Shown here piece by piece: positions 29,245 to 41,686 of a stretch of 64,000 bases of DNA (within the stretch, counting starts at the first letter, position 1; each line of letters begins with the position of its first letter). Position numbers and translations under genes: made by a program. This DNA comes from Stictocephala bisonia. Its lineage: Eukaryota > Arthropoda > Insecta > Hemiptera > Membracidae. The stretch spans positions 25,621 through 89,620 of the forward strand of contig JAQJVL010002605.1 of assembly GCA_035578905.1 (NCBI GenBank), in the 5' to 3' direction. The notes beneath the pieces were generated by a model that was given only the letters and a program-made list of their open reading frames with translations, was not told the origin of the DNA and ran no database searches.

Positions 29245-29560
29245 CAATATAGTCTTTGAACCAAGGCGGCTGCTGTCGCACACGAACTGGTCTTGGAGAT
29301 CGTTCTGGAATATTAACTTCTATAGGTTGGTGCGGATCAGGATTGTGTCTATGGTCAGAATGTTCTGGAGGTTGGTTCGGGGATCTTTCATCAGGACGTA
29401 ATGCAGGTTCTTTCTGACTCCTTGGTACATCGAACGATTGTTCGGGTCCAAATGTTAGTCTATTCTTTTGAAACTAGTGATTGTCTCAATTGGTCTATGT
29501 GTCTATTGATGTTTCCTCCATTATCCAATGTCACAAAGAAATCTCTTGCCTAACTTCTTC
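29245..29560 (-). pseudogene. Ty3/gypsy-like polyprotein C-terminal remnant
   Basis: On the minus strand, a segment with INRHIDQLRQSL (integrase C-terminal type) is followed, in a shifted frame, by a Pro/Arg-rich tail (RSPRPVRVRQQPPWFKDY) ending in a stop. A GGGGAG block follows, as at the start of many 3' LTRs. Several stops and at least one frameshift are present. It lies in the presumed intron between receptor exons 2 and 3. Confidence 0.45.
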
Positions 29561-29574
29561 CTTATTTAATGTTG

Positions 29575-31890
29575 TAAGATGAAACAAACACTCCAGTAAA
29601 TAAATGTTTAATTTCGTTAGGCCTTTCGGTAACACAATTACCATCTTTAGACAGAAAAACTAAATTAACATTTTTTACGTTTGATTGATTTAAACAAACA
29701 TATGATAAAATAAAAATAAAACATACGTAATAATTTAAATAAGAAAATAATAAAAATATATAAAAACAATTGTATAAATTTAAAGTGATTAAATTGTCTA
29801 CCAATTTAAACCAATTACTAGTTCAAAATTTATCTTCCAAATATTTCAATGAAGATGAAATCAATCTCTGACAAAATGGGTCTAAATATTAATAGTCAAT
29901 CAACAAAAATAAAATAAAAAGAAAACATATTTATCAATGTAGAATCGAATGTAAAATATCTAAAACATAATGAAAAATCAGCAATTACATATGATGTTTT
30001 AAATGCTATAAAACGTAACATTCTGAATACAAAGGAAAGAAACAGTAAATATACAAATATTGTTAAACAGTTAAAAGAAAAGGATGTTTTTTTATATAAC
30101 AGCTGATAAAAGTAATACAATTAATTGTGGTACTTAATAAAAATTAATATTTTAGTAGAGTTCATTAAATGTTAAATGAAGGTCTATACATTAAAAATGA
30201 AAGAAACACTCTGATGAAATATATATCATCAACATCATCTAATTTAAAACAATGCAGGAATGTCATTACTAAAGGAAAGTCAAAAAAGTAACCGTTTCTA
30301 ATCCAAATATTCCAAATTTTATTGCCTACTGAAAATTCACAAACCTGGCAATAAGATGCGTCCAATAGTTTCATGAATAATAGTCCTACATAATTATTAT
30401 CAAAATGGTTAGTTCAAGAACAACAACAATATACAATTCCTCCAAAATTTTCTGATAAAGATAGATTTCAATTTTTGAATATAACTAAAAATTTAAAATT
30501 TGAAGATAATGAATATTAATTTATTTTAATGTGACCTCACTTTACCCAAATTTACCTATAAAAGAAACTATCGATATAATAAAAAAACTGTTTAATTTCC
30601 ATAAACATTTTACAAGTAAAAATTGATGAATATATATTACTAATAAACCTCTGCATGTTACGAAATACTTTTCAAATAAATGATGAATATTACAACCAAA
30701 TAAAAGGAACACCTATGGGCAACCCTTTATCATGTTTCATACCCATATATTCTTAACCAATTTTGAACAAAATAAAAAACGTACGTTAAATAACTTCCCT
30801 ATAACTTGTATTTAAATATGTTGTATTTGTATATGTAGATGATATTTTTGCAGTTTTTAATAGTAATGAGAATCTTCAACATTTTATAAAACATATAAAT
30901 GCGTTCTATCCAACGATAAAATTTACTTATGAAATTGAAAACAACTATTCCATTCCCTTTTTAAATATCCTTCTTAAAAGAAACCAAGGATCTGATCATA
31001 TTAAATTTGATATTTAAAGAAAACCAATTAAAAATTTAAGATTGATACCAATTGATTCATTCTATCCAGCATCTCAAAAAAGAGCAACATACCATTCATT
31101 AATGCATCGTGTATTTAATACATCTTTATCTACCTCAAACTTCAATAAAGAAATTATAAAAATCAAAGAAACCACAATGTTTAATGGATACAACCCGAAT
31201 ATGATTAGTAGAATATAAATAAGAAAGGACAACAAATTGAAAAAACAAAACCGAACAACAATATTACAAAAAAAAAAAAAAAAAAAAAAGGAGAGTCAGT
31301 TTTGAGAAGTGTTACATATGGATTTTTTTCAAACGTAATGCAAAACAGTTTTAAGAAACACTCTAATCCAAAGGACAAAATTAAGAATGAAGAAAAGTCT
31401 AGAAGTTATGAAATTGAATGTTACAATTGCAATAACAAATATATTGGTCAAACTAAAAGAAAAATGTCAACAAGATTAAAAGAACGCAGATATCACTATA
31501 AAAATAAAGAGGAGAAATTAGTGATAGCAAAACACTACATCAATTTCAACCATAATTTTACAAAATGTAATTTACTAAAAGAAGTTGAAAATAAAGAATA
31601 ATTAGATGCCTATGAAAGCTTATATATAAAAAATTTAAAGAAATTCTTGTTAATGACGAGCCAGGAACAATTGAAAACTCACCACTATTACTTTAAATGT
31701 TATATATATATATATATATTAATTTTAATTATTCCATGTGTATTATTTGCTTTTTATTGCGTGTTTTTCAAATCAATAAATTCTAAACAATGTTAATTTA
31801 GTTTGTGTGTCTAAAGATGGTAACTTTGTTACCGAAAGGCCTAACGAAATTAAAAAAAAAAATATTTACTGGAGTGTTTGTTTCATCTTA
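29575..31890 (+). mobile_element. Penelope-like element with inverted terminal repeats, decayed
   Basis: Inverted repeats of about 95 bases flank the unit: 29575-29667 and 31793-31890, both containing GGCCTAACGAAATTA or its complement. Inside, RT motifs typical of Penelope-like elements lie on the + strand: NVTSLYPNLPIKET near 30530, GTPMGNPL near 30710, and YVDDIFAVF near 30830 (catalytic Asp pair kept), then SIPFLNILLK near 30950. Several stops and frameshifts break the frame. A GIY-YIG nuclease segment follows. The terminal repeats carry a hammerhead-ribozyme-like pattern (CTAAAGA, a GGTAAC/GTTACC stem, then GAAA), as known for this class, but one core G is replaced by A. Confidence 0.75.
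31302..31601 (+). pseudogene. GIY-YIG endonuclease domain of the Penelope-like element
   Basis: The frame contains YEIECYNCNNKYIGQTKRK, which has the spaced Tyr and IGQT features and following Arg residues (STRLKERRYHY) of the GIY-YIG domain that ends most Penelope-like proteins. The first Met is arbitrary: it is the C-terminal part of a longer protein whose RT lies upstream in broken frames. It ends with a TAA at 31599-31601, after which homologous residues may continue (LDAYESLYIKN). Confidence 0.65.
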
Positions 31891-32167
31891 GTCGAACTCT
31901 TAGTTTCCTGTTCAGGTACAATTCAGTTTCCACGGTATGAACTACAAATATACCAAAATTTATATCGATCGATCAATGAATTGTTCTTCGGATGGTGTAA
32001 AATAAAACAAAGACAACATGTAAAGTGTCCGGATTACAATACAACCTAAAATTAAATATATTATGTTATGGAAAATTGTTTCCAAAACTATGTGTACAAA
32101 GTTATATCATAATTAAAACTATTTATTCATAAGACATATTTTAACTATATTCTCGTTATCTACTTAC

Positions 32168-32456
32168 CACTTTTGTGACTTGTATTGTGTGGCAGGCCAG
32201 ATGAATAGGAACAGCTGGGAAACGTGAGGAGTCAGCCATATAATCTGCATGACGCAGAAAGGGGCGTTTTTCGGTTCTAAGGGCACTAGGAAGAACTGGA
32301 AGAGGTTATAGAGAGTAATCAGAATATGGATGAAGGTGTAAAGTAGGGTGACAAACAGCTGACTGCGGTAGAAGAGATTAGATCGTTGGACGACTTCCGT
32401 GAGCTGCCAGTATGTGTCCAGGAAGTCCTGTATCCTGGTTATTGAAGGGACTTCAC
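32168..32456 (-). CDS. Gustatory-receptor-like exon 2
   Basis: The 289-base exon has acceptor TATATTTTAG and donor GTAAGTAG. It is open in one frame of 95 full codons, entering in phase 1 and leaving in phase 2. It encodes a membrane-protein segment with ITRIQDFLDTYWQLTEVV, a transmembrane stretch (LFVTLLYTFIHILITLYNLF) and a second hydrophobic stretch ending PATQYKSQK. This matches the middle of insect seven-transmembrane gustatory receptors, after the RF..LN.RI region. Both 5' exons (41068-41686 and 51950-52572) end with the donor GATG, then GTAAGTAT, in phase 1. Joining either to this exon keeps the frame and creates a Gly codon. No stop or frameshift is seen in the exon, unlike its two 5' partners. 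Confidence 0.7.
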
Positions 32457-33924
32457 CTAAAATATAGGTAACTGTTGTAAAATTAGATGATAATAGAAGT
32501 GAATATCTAAAAAATTTACAGCAATTAATTAATCATCAGCAAGTGACTACAGAGCTGATAATTATTTTGAATTTTTATCCCATCAGAGCAATTTTAAATA
32601 TGGCACATACTAGCACTTAGTAATTTTTCGGAAAATTTTAATTTTTAACACTGTTTGAAATAGCCTAAAGGTTACTAGTGGATTCACACTTTACAATTTA
32701 TATAGTTTTTAATGTTGTGTTAAAATTTGTAAACTTATATAGGCCCTAGTACAATTGTTCACTACTTTTATTTTATCACAATGAATAATTTTTAATATTA
32801 AAATGTGGATATATTAGTATCTTTTACGCTCTTATAAACGGCGGAACAATTATTTTTGTTTAACTTATCATTAAGTCACTGTGCTTTACAACATTTAAAA
32901 TATCTTAAGTGGTATATAATACGAAAATGATGACTACCTCTGGAGACTTAGCAGTTACTTAAGCTTATTAATCTGTATTTTTAATACCAACAAACCCAAC
33001 CAATTGTAACAGACTGCAATATAATATATCTATTATTATACCACGTAAACATCGTAAACATTGATGATATTCCAATATATTACTTTGCAGGTCAGGGAAT
33101 ATTTAAGCAAGGTTAAAGAAGGTTTTTGGAAAAATTAGTATTAGTGTACTTATTAGACGGAATAAACAGTTTTTGACTAATTGGAGTGAGGTTTTGTAAA
33201 AGCAGTAAAAGGGTGATTGTTTTTGAGTCAGTGAACAAAGTATATATCCATAATCATACACAAATAAAACCATACAGATAAGTAGGGAAACACTATGTAT
33301 TAAATAACAAAAGGATAAAGTCTGGCTGAAAGCAGAATATGTATTTATTTGCAATATACAGTATAAAGCAAACATGTAGTGTTGGAAAAGATTAACTAAC
33401 TTAGGTATAATATATGACTAGAGTTAGATATTTTAGAATGTTAAACGTAATATGTAACTTCCTGACGGTCAAGATTTAACTTACTTGAATAAGTAAATTG
33501 AATCTATATTTTGCCGTTTGCACATTTAGTGGTCGTCTTGAAGATATCCTCTAAAACTTCTGTATGATATACTTTGTGTTTGTCTCCCTTTTTCCATATT
33601 CTTTGTTTATTTCGTTGGCCGTTGGATAGGCTCAGTCGTTTTTTAGCGCTGTTAGCTGTGTTTTTGTGACAGCCTGTCACTCTTTGTTTGGCATAGTTTC
33701 ACTGTGGTTTCTTTTCGCTAGTCTCCAAAAGGTTTCTCAGCTCCAGGGATCCGTGAGGAATGTTGGACCGTCACCTAATTACCATTTTACATAGTCCTTT
33801 GAAGCGTGTTGACCAATCACCCTTCCCTGCATAGTTTTTGAAAGACATTATTTGCTTAGTAATAAAGCGTTTTAAGACATCACTCAATTGTAATGGTAGT
33901 AGTATTCTGATTACTATGCCTTAT
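32457..33924. other. AT-rich intronic or intergenic DNA, no gene seen
   Basis: The sequence is mostly AT-rich with no convincing exon. A slightly GC-richer stretch at 33540-33830 could be the start of the non-LTR element whose ORF appears at 36.0-37.4 kb, but I cannot recognise a domain in it. Confidence 0.4.
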
Positions 33925-36110
33925 CGGATTTGTGGGGGCAATGCAAAGAACTTGCCTGTAGAAAAAAACTAGGAGTACATCCACCATATTAACAGCTCTA
34001 TACCTCCCCCACTTCCCATAGAGCAACAACCCATGTATTTGTGGGGGCGATGCAAAGAACTTGCCTGTAGAAAAAAACTAGGAGTACATCCACCACATTA
34101 ACAGCTCTATACCTCCCCCACTTCCCATAGAGCAACAACCCATGTATTTGCGGGGGCGATGCAAAGAACTTGCCTGTAGAAAAAAACTAGGAGTACATCC
34201 ACCACATTAACAGCTCTATACCTCCCCCACTTCCCATAGAACAACAACCCATGTATTTGTGGGGGCGATGCAAAGAACTTGCCTGTAGAAAAAAACTAGG
34301 AGTACATCCACCACATTAACAGCTCTATACCTCCCCCACTTCCCATAGAACAACAACCCATGTATTTGTGGGGGCGATGCAAAGAACTTGCCTGTAGAAA
34401 AAAACTAGGAGTACATCCACCACATTAACAGCTCTATACCTCCCCCACTTCCCATAGAACAACAACCCATGTATTTGTGGGGGCGATGCAAAGAACTTGC
34501 CTGTAGAAAAAAACTAGGAGTACATCCACCACATTGACAGCTCTATACCTCCCCCACTTTCCATAGAACAACAACCCATGTATTTGTGGGGGTGATGCAA
34601 AGAACTTGCCTGTAGAAAAAAACTAGGAGTACATCCACCACATTAACAGCTCTATACCTCCCCCACTTCCCATAGAACATCAACCCATGTATTTGTGGGG
34701 GCGATGCAAAGAACTTGCCTGTAGAAAAAAACTAGGAGTACATCCACCACATTGACAGCTCTATACCTCCCCCACTTCCAATAGAGCAACAACCCATGTA
34801 TTTGTTGGGGCGATGCAAAGAACTTGCCTGTAGAAAAAAACTAGGAGTACATCCACCACATTAACAGCTCTATACTTCCCCCACTTCCAATAGAGCAACA
34901 ACCCATGTATTTGCGGGGGCGATGCAAAGAACTTGCCTGTAGAAAAAAACTAGGAGTACATCCACCACATTGACAGCTCTATACCTCCCCCACTTCCCAT
35001 AGAACAACAACCCATGTATTTGCGGGGGCGATGCAAAGAACTTGCCTGTAGAAGACACCAGGAGTACATTCACCACACTGACAGCTCTATACCTCCCCAC
35101 TTCCCATTGAGTAACAACCCATGTATTTGCGGTGGCGATGCAAAGAACTTGCCTGTAGAAGACACCAGGAGTACATTCACCACACTGACAGCTCTATACC
35201 TCCCCCACTTCCCATAGAGCAACAACCCATGGATTTGCGGGGGCGATGCAAAGAACTTGCCTGTAGAAGACACCAGGAGTACATTCACCACACTGACAGC
35301 TCTATACCTCCCCCACTTCCCATAGAGCAACAAACCATGTATTTGCGGGGGCGATGCAAAGAAATTGCCTGTAGAAAAAAACTAGGAGTACATCCACCAC
35401 ATTGACAGCTCTATACCTCCCCCACTTCCCATAGAGCAACAACCCATGTATTTGCGGGGGCGATGCAAAGAACGTGCCTGTAGAAAAAAAACTAGGAGTA
35501 CATCCACAACATTGACAGCTCTATATCTCCCCAACTTCCCATATAGCAACAACCCATGTATTTGCGGGGGTGATGCAAAGAACTTGTCTGTACAAAAAAA
35601 CTAGGAGTACATCCACCACATTGACAGCTCTATACCTCCCCCACTTCCCATAGAGCAACAACCCATGTATTTGCGGGGGCGATGCAAAGAACTTGCCTGT
35701 AGAAAAAAACTAGGAGTACATCCACCACATTGACAGCTCTATACCTCCCCCACTTCACATAGAGCAACAACCCATGTATTTGTGGGGGTGATGCAAAGAA
35801 CTTGCCTGTAGAAGACACCAGGAGTACATTCACCACACTGACAGCTCTATACCTCCCCCACTTCCCATAGAGCTACAACCCATGGATTTGCGGGAGCGAT
35901 GCAAAGAACTTGCCTGTAGAAGACACCAGGAGTACATTCACCACACTGACAGCTCTATACCTCCCCCACTTCCCATAGAGCTACAACTCATGTATTTGTG
36001 TGGACGATGCAATGAACTTGCCTGTAGAAGACACCAGGAGTACATTCACCACATTGACAACTCTATACTTAGGTACCCCACTTCCTGTAGAGCAACAACC
36101 CATGTACTTT
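33925..36110. repeat. 109-bp tandem repeat, about 20 copies
   Basis: The unit starts near GGGGGCGATGCAAAGAACTT and includes GCTCTATACCTCCCCCACTT. Two subfamilies differ at GAAAAAAACTAGGAG versus GAAGACACCAGGAG. The second resembles a coding segment of the non-LTR element that follows (ELACRRHQEYIHHI then DNSI), so the unit appears derived from the element's own ORF. The period is not a multiple of three, so open frames are short. Subfamily two lies mainly at 35050-35290 and 35800-36060, next to the ORF remnant. Confidence 0.92.
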
Positions 36111-37386
36111 TGGGGGGATTTGTCCGTACTTTCTCTCAGAACACATCGCCAATACCTTCTATAGTGACTTTAGACGGTTTCTCCGTTGAGAATATCTGTG
36201 ACTCAGCTAGACTTTTCTCAATACTCTCATCCTCGATTTATTTACATCCTGTGTATCCACCACTTACATATGAATTCAATGGTCCTTCCATTTTGGGATT
36301 TATATATTTCACAGCCTCGGATATCTTAGAACCTTCAGAGCGATTTGATATGAACAAGAGATCAGGTTCTGGTAACCTAACTCCATCCTTACTGCACCTC
36401 TGTCAATTTTTTATAGCTGAGCCACTAAGGATGATATTCAAGTCATCTATAAGTCAGGGCAATTTCCTTTCCTCAAAGCCAGTCATATAGTCGTCATCCT
36501 GAAGAATGGAAACTCTGCAGAAGTTAAAACTACAACCCTACAACTATTACGTCTTCCATCAGTAAATATTTTGATCAGCTGGTTATTTCCAAGTTAAAAC
36601 CCTTTCTGAGCCCTGTTATCGGCATGGCTTCGTCTCGGTGCAATCATCAACGAAAAACTTACTCATTGTTGAAGACTATATATTGTCTTCATTTAATAGA
36701 GGTAAACAGGTGGATGTTGCTTTAGTCGATTCGCGAAAGCATTTGATAAGGTAGATGACGGCATTTTGACACGTAAATTCAAAAACTATGGTATTACTGA
36801 ACCTTTGCTTAGCTGACTGTCTTGGCTTACCGTTGCCTGCTGGGTAAATTTCTGGCTCCTCCTTGGGGAATTTCTTCAAACTTCTGGTGTCCCACAGGGC
36901 TCACTTCTGAGGGTATCATTCCCAACATTTCCTTTGACATTCACATTGATAATTTGTGTGGTCGTGCCAGTAGACTTCTAGGCTTCATCTTCAGATCCAC
37001 TCTAGGTTTGCGCAGTTCTCAAGCACCGAGGTCCCAGTATTGCCCCCTTGTTCGCCAACTCCTTGTATATGCCAGTGTGATCTGATCTCCCTACTTAATC
37101 GGACATAAACGAAGTCTTAAATCCATCTAATAGAGATTTATTAGACTTGTTGGAGTACGGCAAGGCATACTATAAAGGGATGTCCCGATTCATCTACTCC
37201 AATTTGAGCTCAATCTCAAGGACTTGCAAGTGCTGGAATTGTATTTATCTTCGAACTCCTCAATGGTTCCATTGACGTCCCTAACTTGTTTGTTGAAGTG
37301 GACCCGACCACAGAAACTCTTCAGTAGAAACTAATATACCAGACATTTTTAAATCTACAGTCCTATGGTGAGAATGATGCGAGAAT
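36000..37386 (+). pseudogene. Non-LTR retrotransposon RT region, decayed
   Basis: In shifting frames on the + strand I see the spacer before RT (FVRTFSQNTSPIPSIV, then DSARLFSILSSSIYL). Next come a KRSGSGNLTPSLLHLC block, AEPLRMIFKSSISQGNF, a HGF-like region (about 36620), VALVDSRKAFDKVDDGIL-like residues (about 36720) and TSGVPQGSLL (about 36880). The tail includes LELYLSSNSSMVPLTS at 37240. At least five stops or frameshifts are present. The last 150 bases recur at 46635-46781. The copy ends abruptly at GAGAATGATG where the segmental duplication begins. Confidence 0.65.
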
Positions 37387-37498
37387 GATGTCAGGTAGTA
37401 AAACTTAATTTTCTTATTATCAGATTCCACTAATTTTTAATAGGCCAATATTTATATTTTGTTTTCTTTACAATATAAAGGTGGGTTGATTGAATATT

Positions 37499-37499
<1 letters not shown>

Positions 37500-37560
<61 letters not shown>
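37500..37560. repeat. (TA)n microsatellite
   Basis: About 30 TA units in copy A. The matching site in copy B (47757-47772) has only about 8. Confidence 0.97.
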
Positions 37561-37563
<3 letters not shown>

Positions 37564-37734
37564 TTCGACTACCGTTCATCTTCGACTACGCATACTTTGT
37601 AGGATTGTTTGTCAGATCAATACAAGCAAATAATGCATTTTAACATGTGTCCTATTTCGATTCGTTTTCTGTCTGTATGTGTTTTTTACAAAAAATGTAA
37701 TATCTCAAAAACGCTTTGACATAAAATACTAAAT

Positions 37735-38255
37735 TTTCGTATGAATGTTGATCTTACAAGATTACTTTTTATGTAAAAAGCTGAGTGTATATAAATATCA
37801 GTTTAAAACTGGTGGCTGTCTAAACATTTCAATGTCAAATATTGAAAAACTACTCATTTTACCCAAAAATTTAGTTAACAGTATTTGTAGACTACGTTAT
37901 GCCAAATTCAACAGTATGCCAAATTAAAAGACTGGTTGACAAATAACTGAGAAAACTCATTTTTGTGACTGAAATCATTGTTATCTGGGTACTTTACTCG
38001 GATAATACTGTTTCAGTCACAAAAATAAATTTTCTCAGTTATTTGTCAACCAGTCTTTTAAATTAGCATACTGTTGAATTTGGCATAACGTAGTTTACAA
38101 ATATTGTAAATTAATATTTGTTGTAAGGTGAGTAGTTTTGATATTTGACTGACATTTTTAGACAGCCACCGTTTGGAAACTGATATAATCTGTCATTCAG
38201 CCTTTTTTCGTGAAATATTACTTTTTTAAGATCAACTTTCATATGAAAACTCTGT
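37735..38255. mobile_element. Foldback (long inverted repeat) element, copy A
   Basis: Left arm 37735-37982 and right arm 38005-38255 are inverted copies with about 30 bases between them. Shared segments include GACTGGTTGACAAATAACTG and its complement, and GTTGATCTTA near both ends. There is no ORF of transposase type. The arms are non-autonomous TIR/MITE-like. The same structure is present in copy B. Confidence 0.85.
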
Positions 38256-38284
38256 CTGTCTGGATGTGTTGTTTACATAGTTTA

Positions 38285-38375
38285 TGAAAATGAAATGAAA
38301 GGAGTTGAAAAATGGCTTTATTAAATGGGTGAAGTTAGGACTGTAAAGTCCTCTCTAACACTTAACCCCAACATG
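38285..38375 (-). mobile_element. Non-LTR 3' UTR fragment with conserved hairpin, copy A
   Basis: The segment AAGTTAGGACTGTAAAGTCC with the following CTCTCTAACACTTAACC matches the 3' UTR of the element at 21.5 kb (AGTTAGGACCATTACGTCC). It is preceded by AAATGAAATGAAAGG, the tail repeat. It is a short dead insertion. Confidence 0.6.
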
Positions 38376-39124
38376 TTTCATATCTTAATAACATCTCAAG
38401 CTATTACAAAAATTACATCGTACCAGCTATTAATGACCCAAAATTCTTCAATCAATAATTACTTATTAACTATCTAAAAAACAAGTTCATTTTTATACCA
38501 TCCTTTAGGAAGTAAAATTTTGCAATATTTGTGTTTTTTTAATTAAACTTTTTAAGATTATACTTTAAAAACTAAAAATAGGCGCCATTTTTAAATTGTA
38601 CAAGGTAGGAACTTAATACTATATAATGTATTAGGTATAGTTATTTATCAAATATGTACCATATTTGAAGAGAGTAATGTAGTATCTTTATTAATGATTT
38701 AAAATTAAGATTAGATTTGTTTGAAAAGACTGTTACACTAACTGTACTAACACACGCCTAATTTGCGCATTGGGAGAAACTTTCAGTTTTCACTGTATTG
38801 TAACTTTACTGAATAAAAATATTTTGAATTTGATGTATGTAGAATATCATTATCTAATACACTATAGAGTATTAAGTTCTTGGTTTATACCATGGTGCCT
38901 ATTTTATGTTTTTTAAATTTTAATCTTAAATAGTGTAAACAAATAAAAAACTAAAAGATACACAGCAAAACTAAATTCCGTTTGCCAAAAGGTGTTATAA
39001 GGATTTATAATAACACATCAATAATAGCTTATAAGGAAAACTGCGTTTTCGGATATTTGTTTATATAAACCTTTTCTTAGTTTTCATGTATTAATATATC
39101 AAAGTTTTGAAAGGGTTTTATTAA
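38376..39124. other. AT-rich DNA, no gene seen
   Basis: It contains a short self-similar pair (TATAATGTATTAGGTATAG and ACACTATAGAGTATTAAG regions in inverted order), which suggests another decayed inverted-repeat element. No coding signal. Confidence 0.4.
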
Positions 39125-39650
39125 CACTCTCTATATATATTTATATAATCTCTTGTTATTACATGTCATGTGTTGCTGTTTTATTAAAACTCTCTATATA
39201 TATTTAGATAATCTCTTGTTGTTATATGTCATGTGTTGCTGTTTTCTTAACACCCTCTATATATATTTAGATAATCTCTTGTTGTTATATGTCATGTGTT
39301 GCTGTTTTATTAACACCCTCTATATATATTTAGATAATCTCTTGTTGTTGTATGTAATATGTTGCTGTTTTATTAACACCCTCTATATATATTTAGATAA
39401 TCTCTTGTTGTTATATGTCATGTGTTGCTGTTTTATTAACACCCTCTATATATATTTAGATAATCTCTTGTTGTTGTATGTAATATGTTGCTGTTTTATT
39501 AACACCCTCTATATATATTTAGGTAATCTCTTGTTGTTATATGTCATGTGTTGCTGTTTTATTAACACCCTCTATATATATTTAGATAATCTCTTGTTGT
39601 TATACGTCATGTGTTCCTGTCTTATTTTTATTGTGCTTCCTTCAGCCTCG
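39125..39650. repeat. 63-bp tandem repeat, about 8 copies (copy A)
   Basis: The unit is about TTATTAACACCCTCTATATA, then TATTTAGATAATCTCTTGTT and GTTATATGTCATGTGTTGCTG. The period is 21 codons, so a 170-residue frame of 21-residue repeats exists but is an artefact. Copy B holds about 19 units. Confidence 0.95.
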
Positions 39651-41061
39651 TGGCATATAATGTAATTACAGTTAGATGTGTTGTTAATTATACATAAAAG
39701 GCCAACAGACCAACGTTTTCCGCTATTCTCACGAAAGAGTTTTTTTCTGAAATTTAAGTTTTTTTGTTATATCTGTTTGTCAAAAGTTTTTTGCATTTAA
39801 ATTAATTATTTACTCAAATAAGCAATCATTTCCGCTTTTGGTAATTTTCTTTACCCTCTTGGGTTAGTTCATTGTCACACACTCGGTTGGGGCTGAGAGG
39901 GTGGATTTCTATATATCTATTACGACAGGAGTTGATGTTTACTGAACTAGTAAACTGAGTGAGATACGGACAAGGTATAAAACAACATAAGGTTACGGCT
40001 ATTTAATATAAGATTTTTTCACATGAGACCTCCATTACATAAAAAATTAATAATAATCAAATTGTTATTTAGCAGACATTTAGTTACTTATAAAATTGCT
40101 TTAGTTTTTGTTTAAAATATGATTTCGTAATCTAAAAAATTATGATTTTATTTATATGCATATTTCAAAATTCATTTTCACATATTAAATTTTATTAATT
40201 TGGCTTTAGTTAAGCTTTTTGAGTTTGTTTTTAATTTCTTGTTAACTGCATGTTTTGAATTTGTTGTTATTCCTCATCGGAAAAAAGTTTTGTTAATTCT
40301 ATTTTTGTAAAGAGAATCATTAGAACAAAATGGTTACTTTTTTTAATTTTGCATCTTTTTAGCTTGTTTGTATGTCCTTTCTGTTGATCTTCATCACTTC
40401 AATATATTTATATCTTTACTTTTAATAAGGAATGGAATTTATTGCTTTAGTATAAACTATCATGTGTTTATTTTATTATACTATAAATGTTATTGCTTTG
40501 TATACTCTTTAATATTATTGTAGAAAAGTGTCTATATAAAACTGTTAAAACCATTGTATATTAGCATGTTCGCCTTTGATAGTGAATTAAAGGTCATATT
40601 AACTGTAATAGTAGGGATTTTTAAAGAAACCTCCTTAATGAAGCGAGCATTTTTGGTTTTAATATAACTAGGTGTATTACATTTACAATACCATATTTTA
40701 CTAAAAATTAAACTTTTTCGTGAAATGTTGTACATTTTACATTTATCCCCCCGCCCTAAAAAGTTATGATTTTTTATTTTATGAAATATAACTAATAACT
40801 TTATATGTATTTGTGCTTATAAAATAAGTCCTAATATTTATACTTCCATAAATGTATTTTAATTATTAAATGTATTTTAATTTAAATACCATACAATAGT
40901 ATACTCAAACCGGAAAATAAAGTATACTGTATACATGAATATGGTATAATTAGTTATAATCTAATACAACGGCAACTATATATAATGTATTATATCTATA
41001 CCCAACTACGACAATTACAGGTTATAATTTACCAAATATTTTCAGTGTTGAAATAAATAAT
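39651..41061. other. AT-rich DNA, no gene seen
   Basis: No coding signal beyond short chance frames. It lies between the 63-bp repeat and the receptor 5' exon, in the presumed intron, and is repeated in copy B at 50521-51943. Confidence 0.5.
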
Positions 41062-41067
41062 ACTTAC

Positions 41068-41686
41068 CATCTGATTCTTTCATGCCTTTCCTGATTCTCT
41101 CGTTTAGCGTTCCGAAACGATGGTAAAAATGACTACAAAGGTGATAAAAATGAACTCGTTGGCACAACCGAAGTAACCCAAGAACAAGTGGGGAAAATAT
41201 ACCTGATGGTATATTGATTGAGGTATGTAGTAGGTTGTACACACGTAAGTAGTTACAACCAAAGTCAAAGTTCCTAAGGATAATAATGACAGCGGCATAA
41301 TATCTGGCCGACATACGGAGTCCAAGTTTAGTATCCAAACGCCTGAGGGAGTTGTATATATCTATCATATTGCTACAGTTTATTGCACAGCTGATGACAG
41401 TAAACAAAGACATTAGAGAAACCGTGATATGGTCTAAGAGTTCAACGAAAACATTTGTGTTGGTAACCATGTATATGGGGTGCCCATGGGAAGCTTCGAC
41501 AGCGTCAAACATTACTGAAAAAAATTAACTACCGGCAAAAATACAGGCCAAACTAATTCCAAATGTACAAAAAATGGGCGAAAACAAGAGGCTAGTTTCT
41601 CCATTTGGTGGGGTTTGAAGAACAACTGGGAAAACTCCTGTTATTTGGCAGAGAATCAACAGTGGGCACGCCGGCAACAAATCCAT
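41068..41686 (-). pseudogene. Gustatory-receptor-like 5' exon, copy A (disrupted)
   Basis: The ATG at 41686 (MDLLPACP) opens a receptor N-terminus with LCQITGVFPVV. The exon continues with HPIYMVTNTNVFVELLDHIT and SLMSLFTVISC (first transmembrane helices), NSLRRLDTKLG, FGCANEFIFITFVVIF and FGTLNERIRKG. It ends at a strong donor (GATG, then GTAAGTAT; last base 41068). Disruptions are an in-frame TAA near 41527 and at least two frame changes, around 41290-41310 (after DTKLGLR) and around 41110-41130 (before the LNERI segment). The first and last parts are in the original frame, so the damage is small-scale. Phase 1 at the donor fits exon 2 at 32168-32456. The ligand is unknown. Confidence 0.7.

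Noticed and set aside
33925..36110. CRISPR-like regular repeat array
   Set aside because: The 109-bp units are head-to-tail with no unique spacers. It is an ordinary tandem repeat in a eukaryotic genome.
37745..38255. Short frames in the foldback element
   Set aside because: They mirror each other across the inverted repeat and show no homology.
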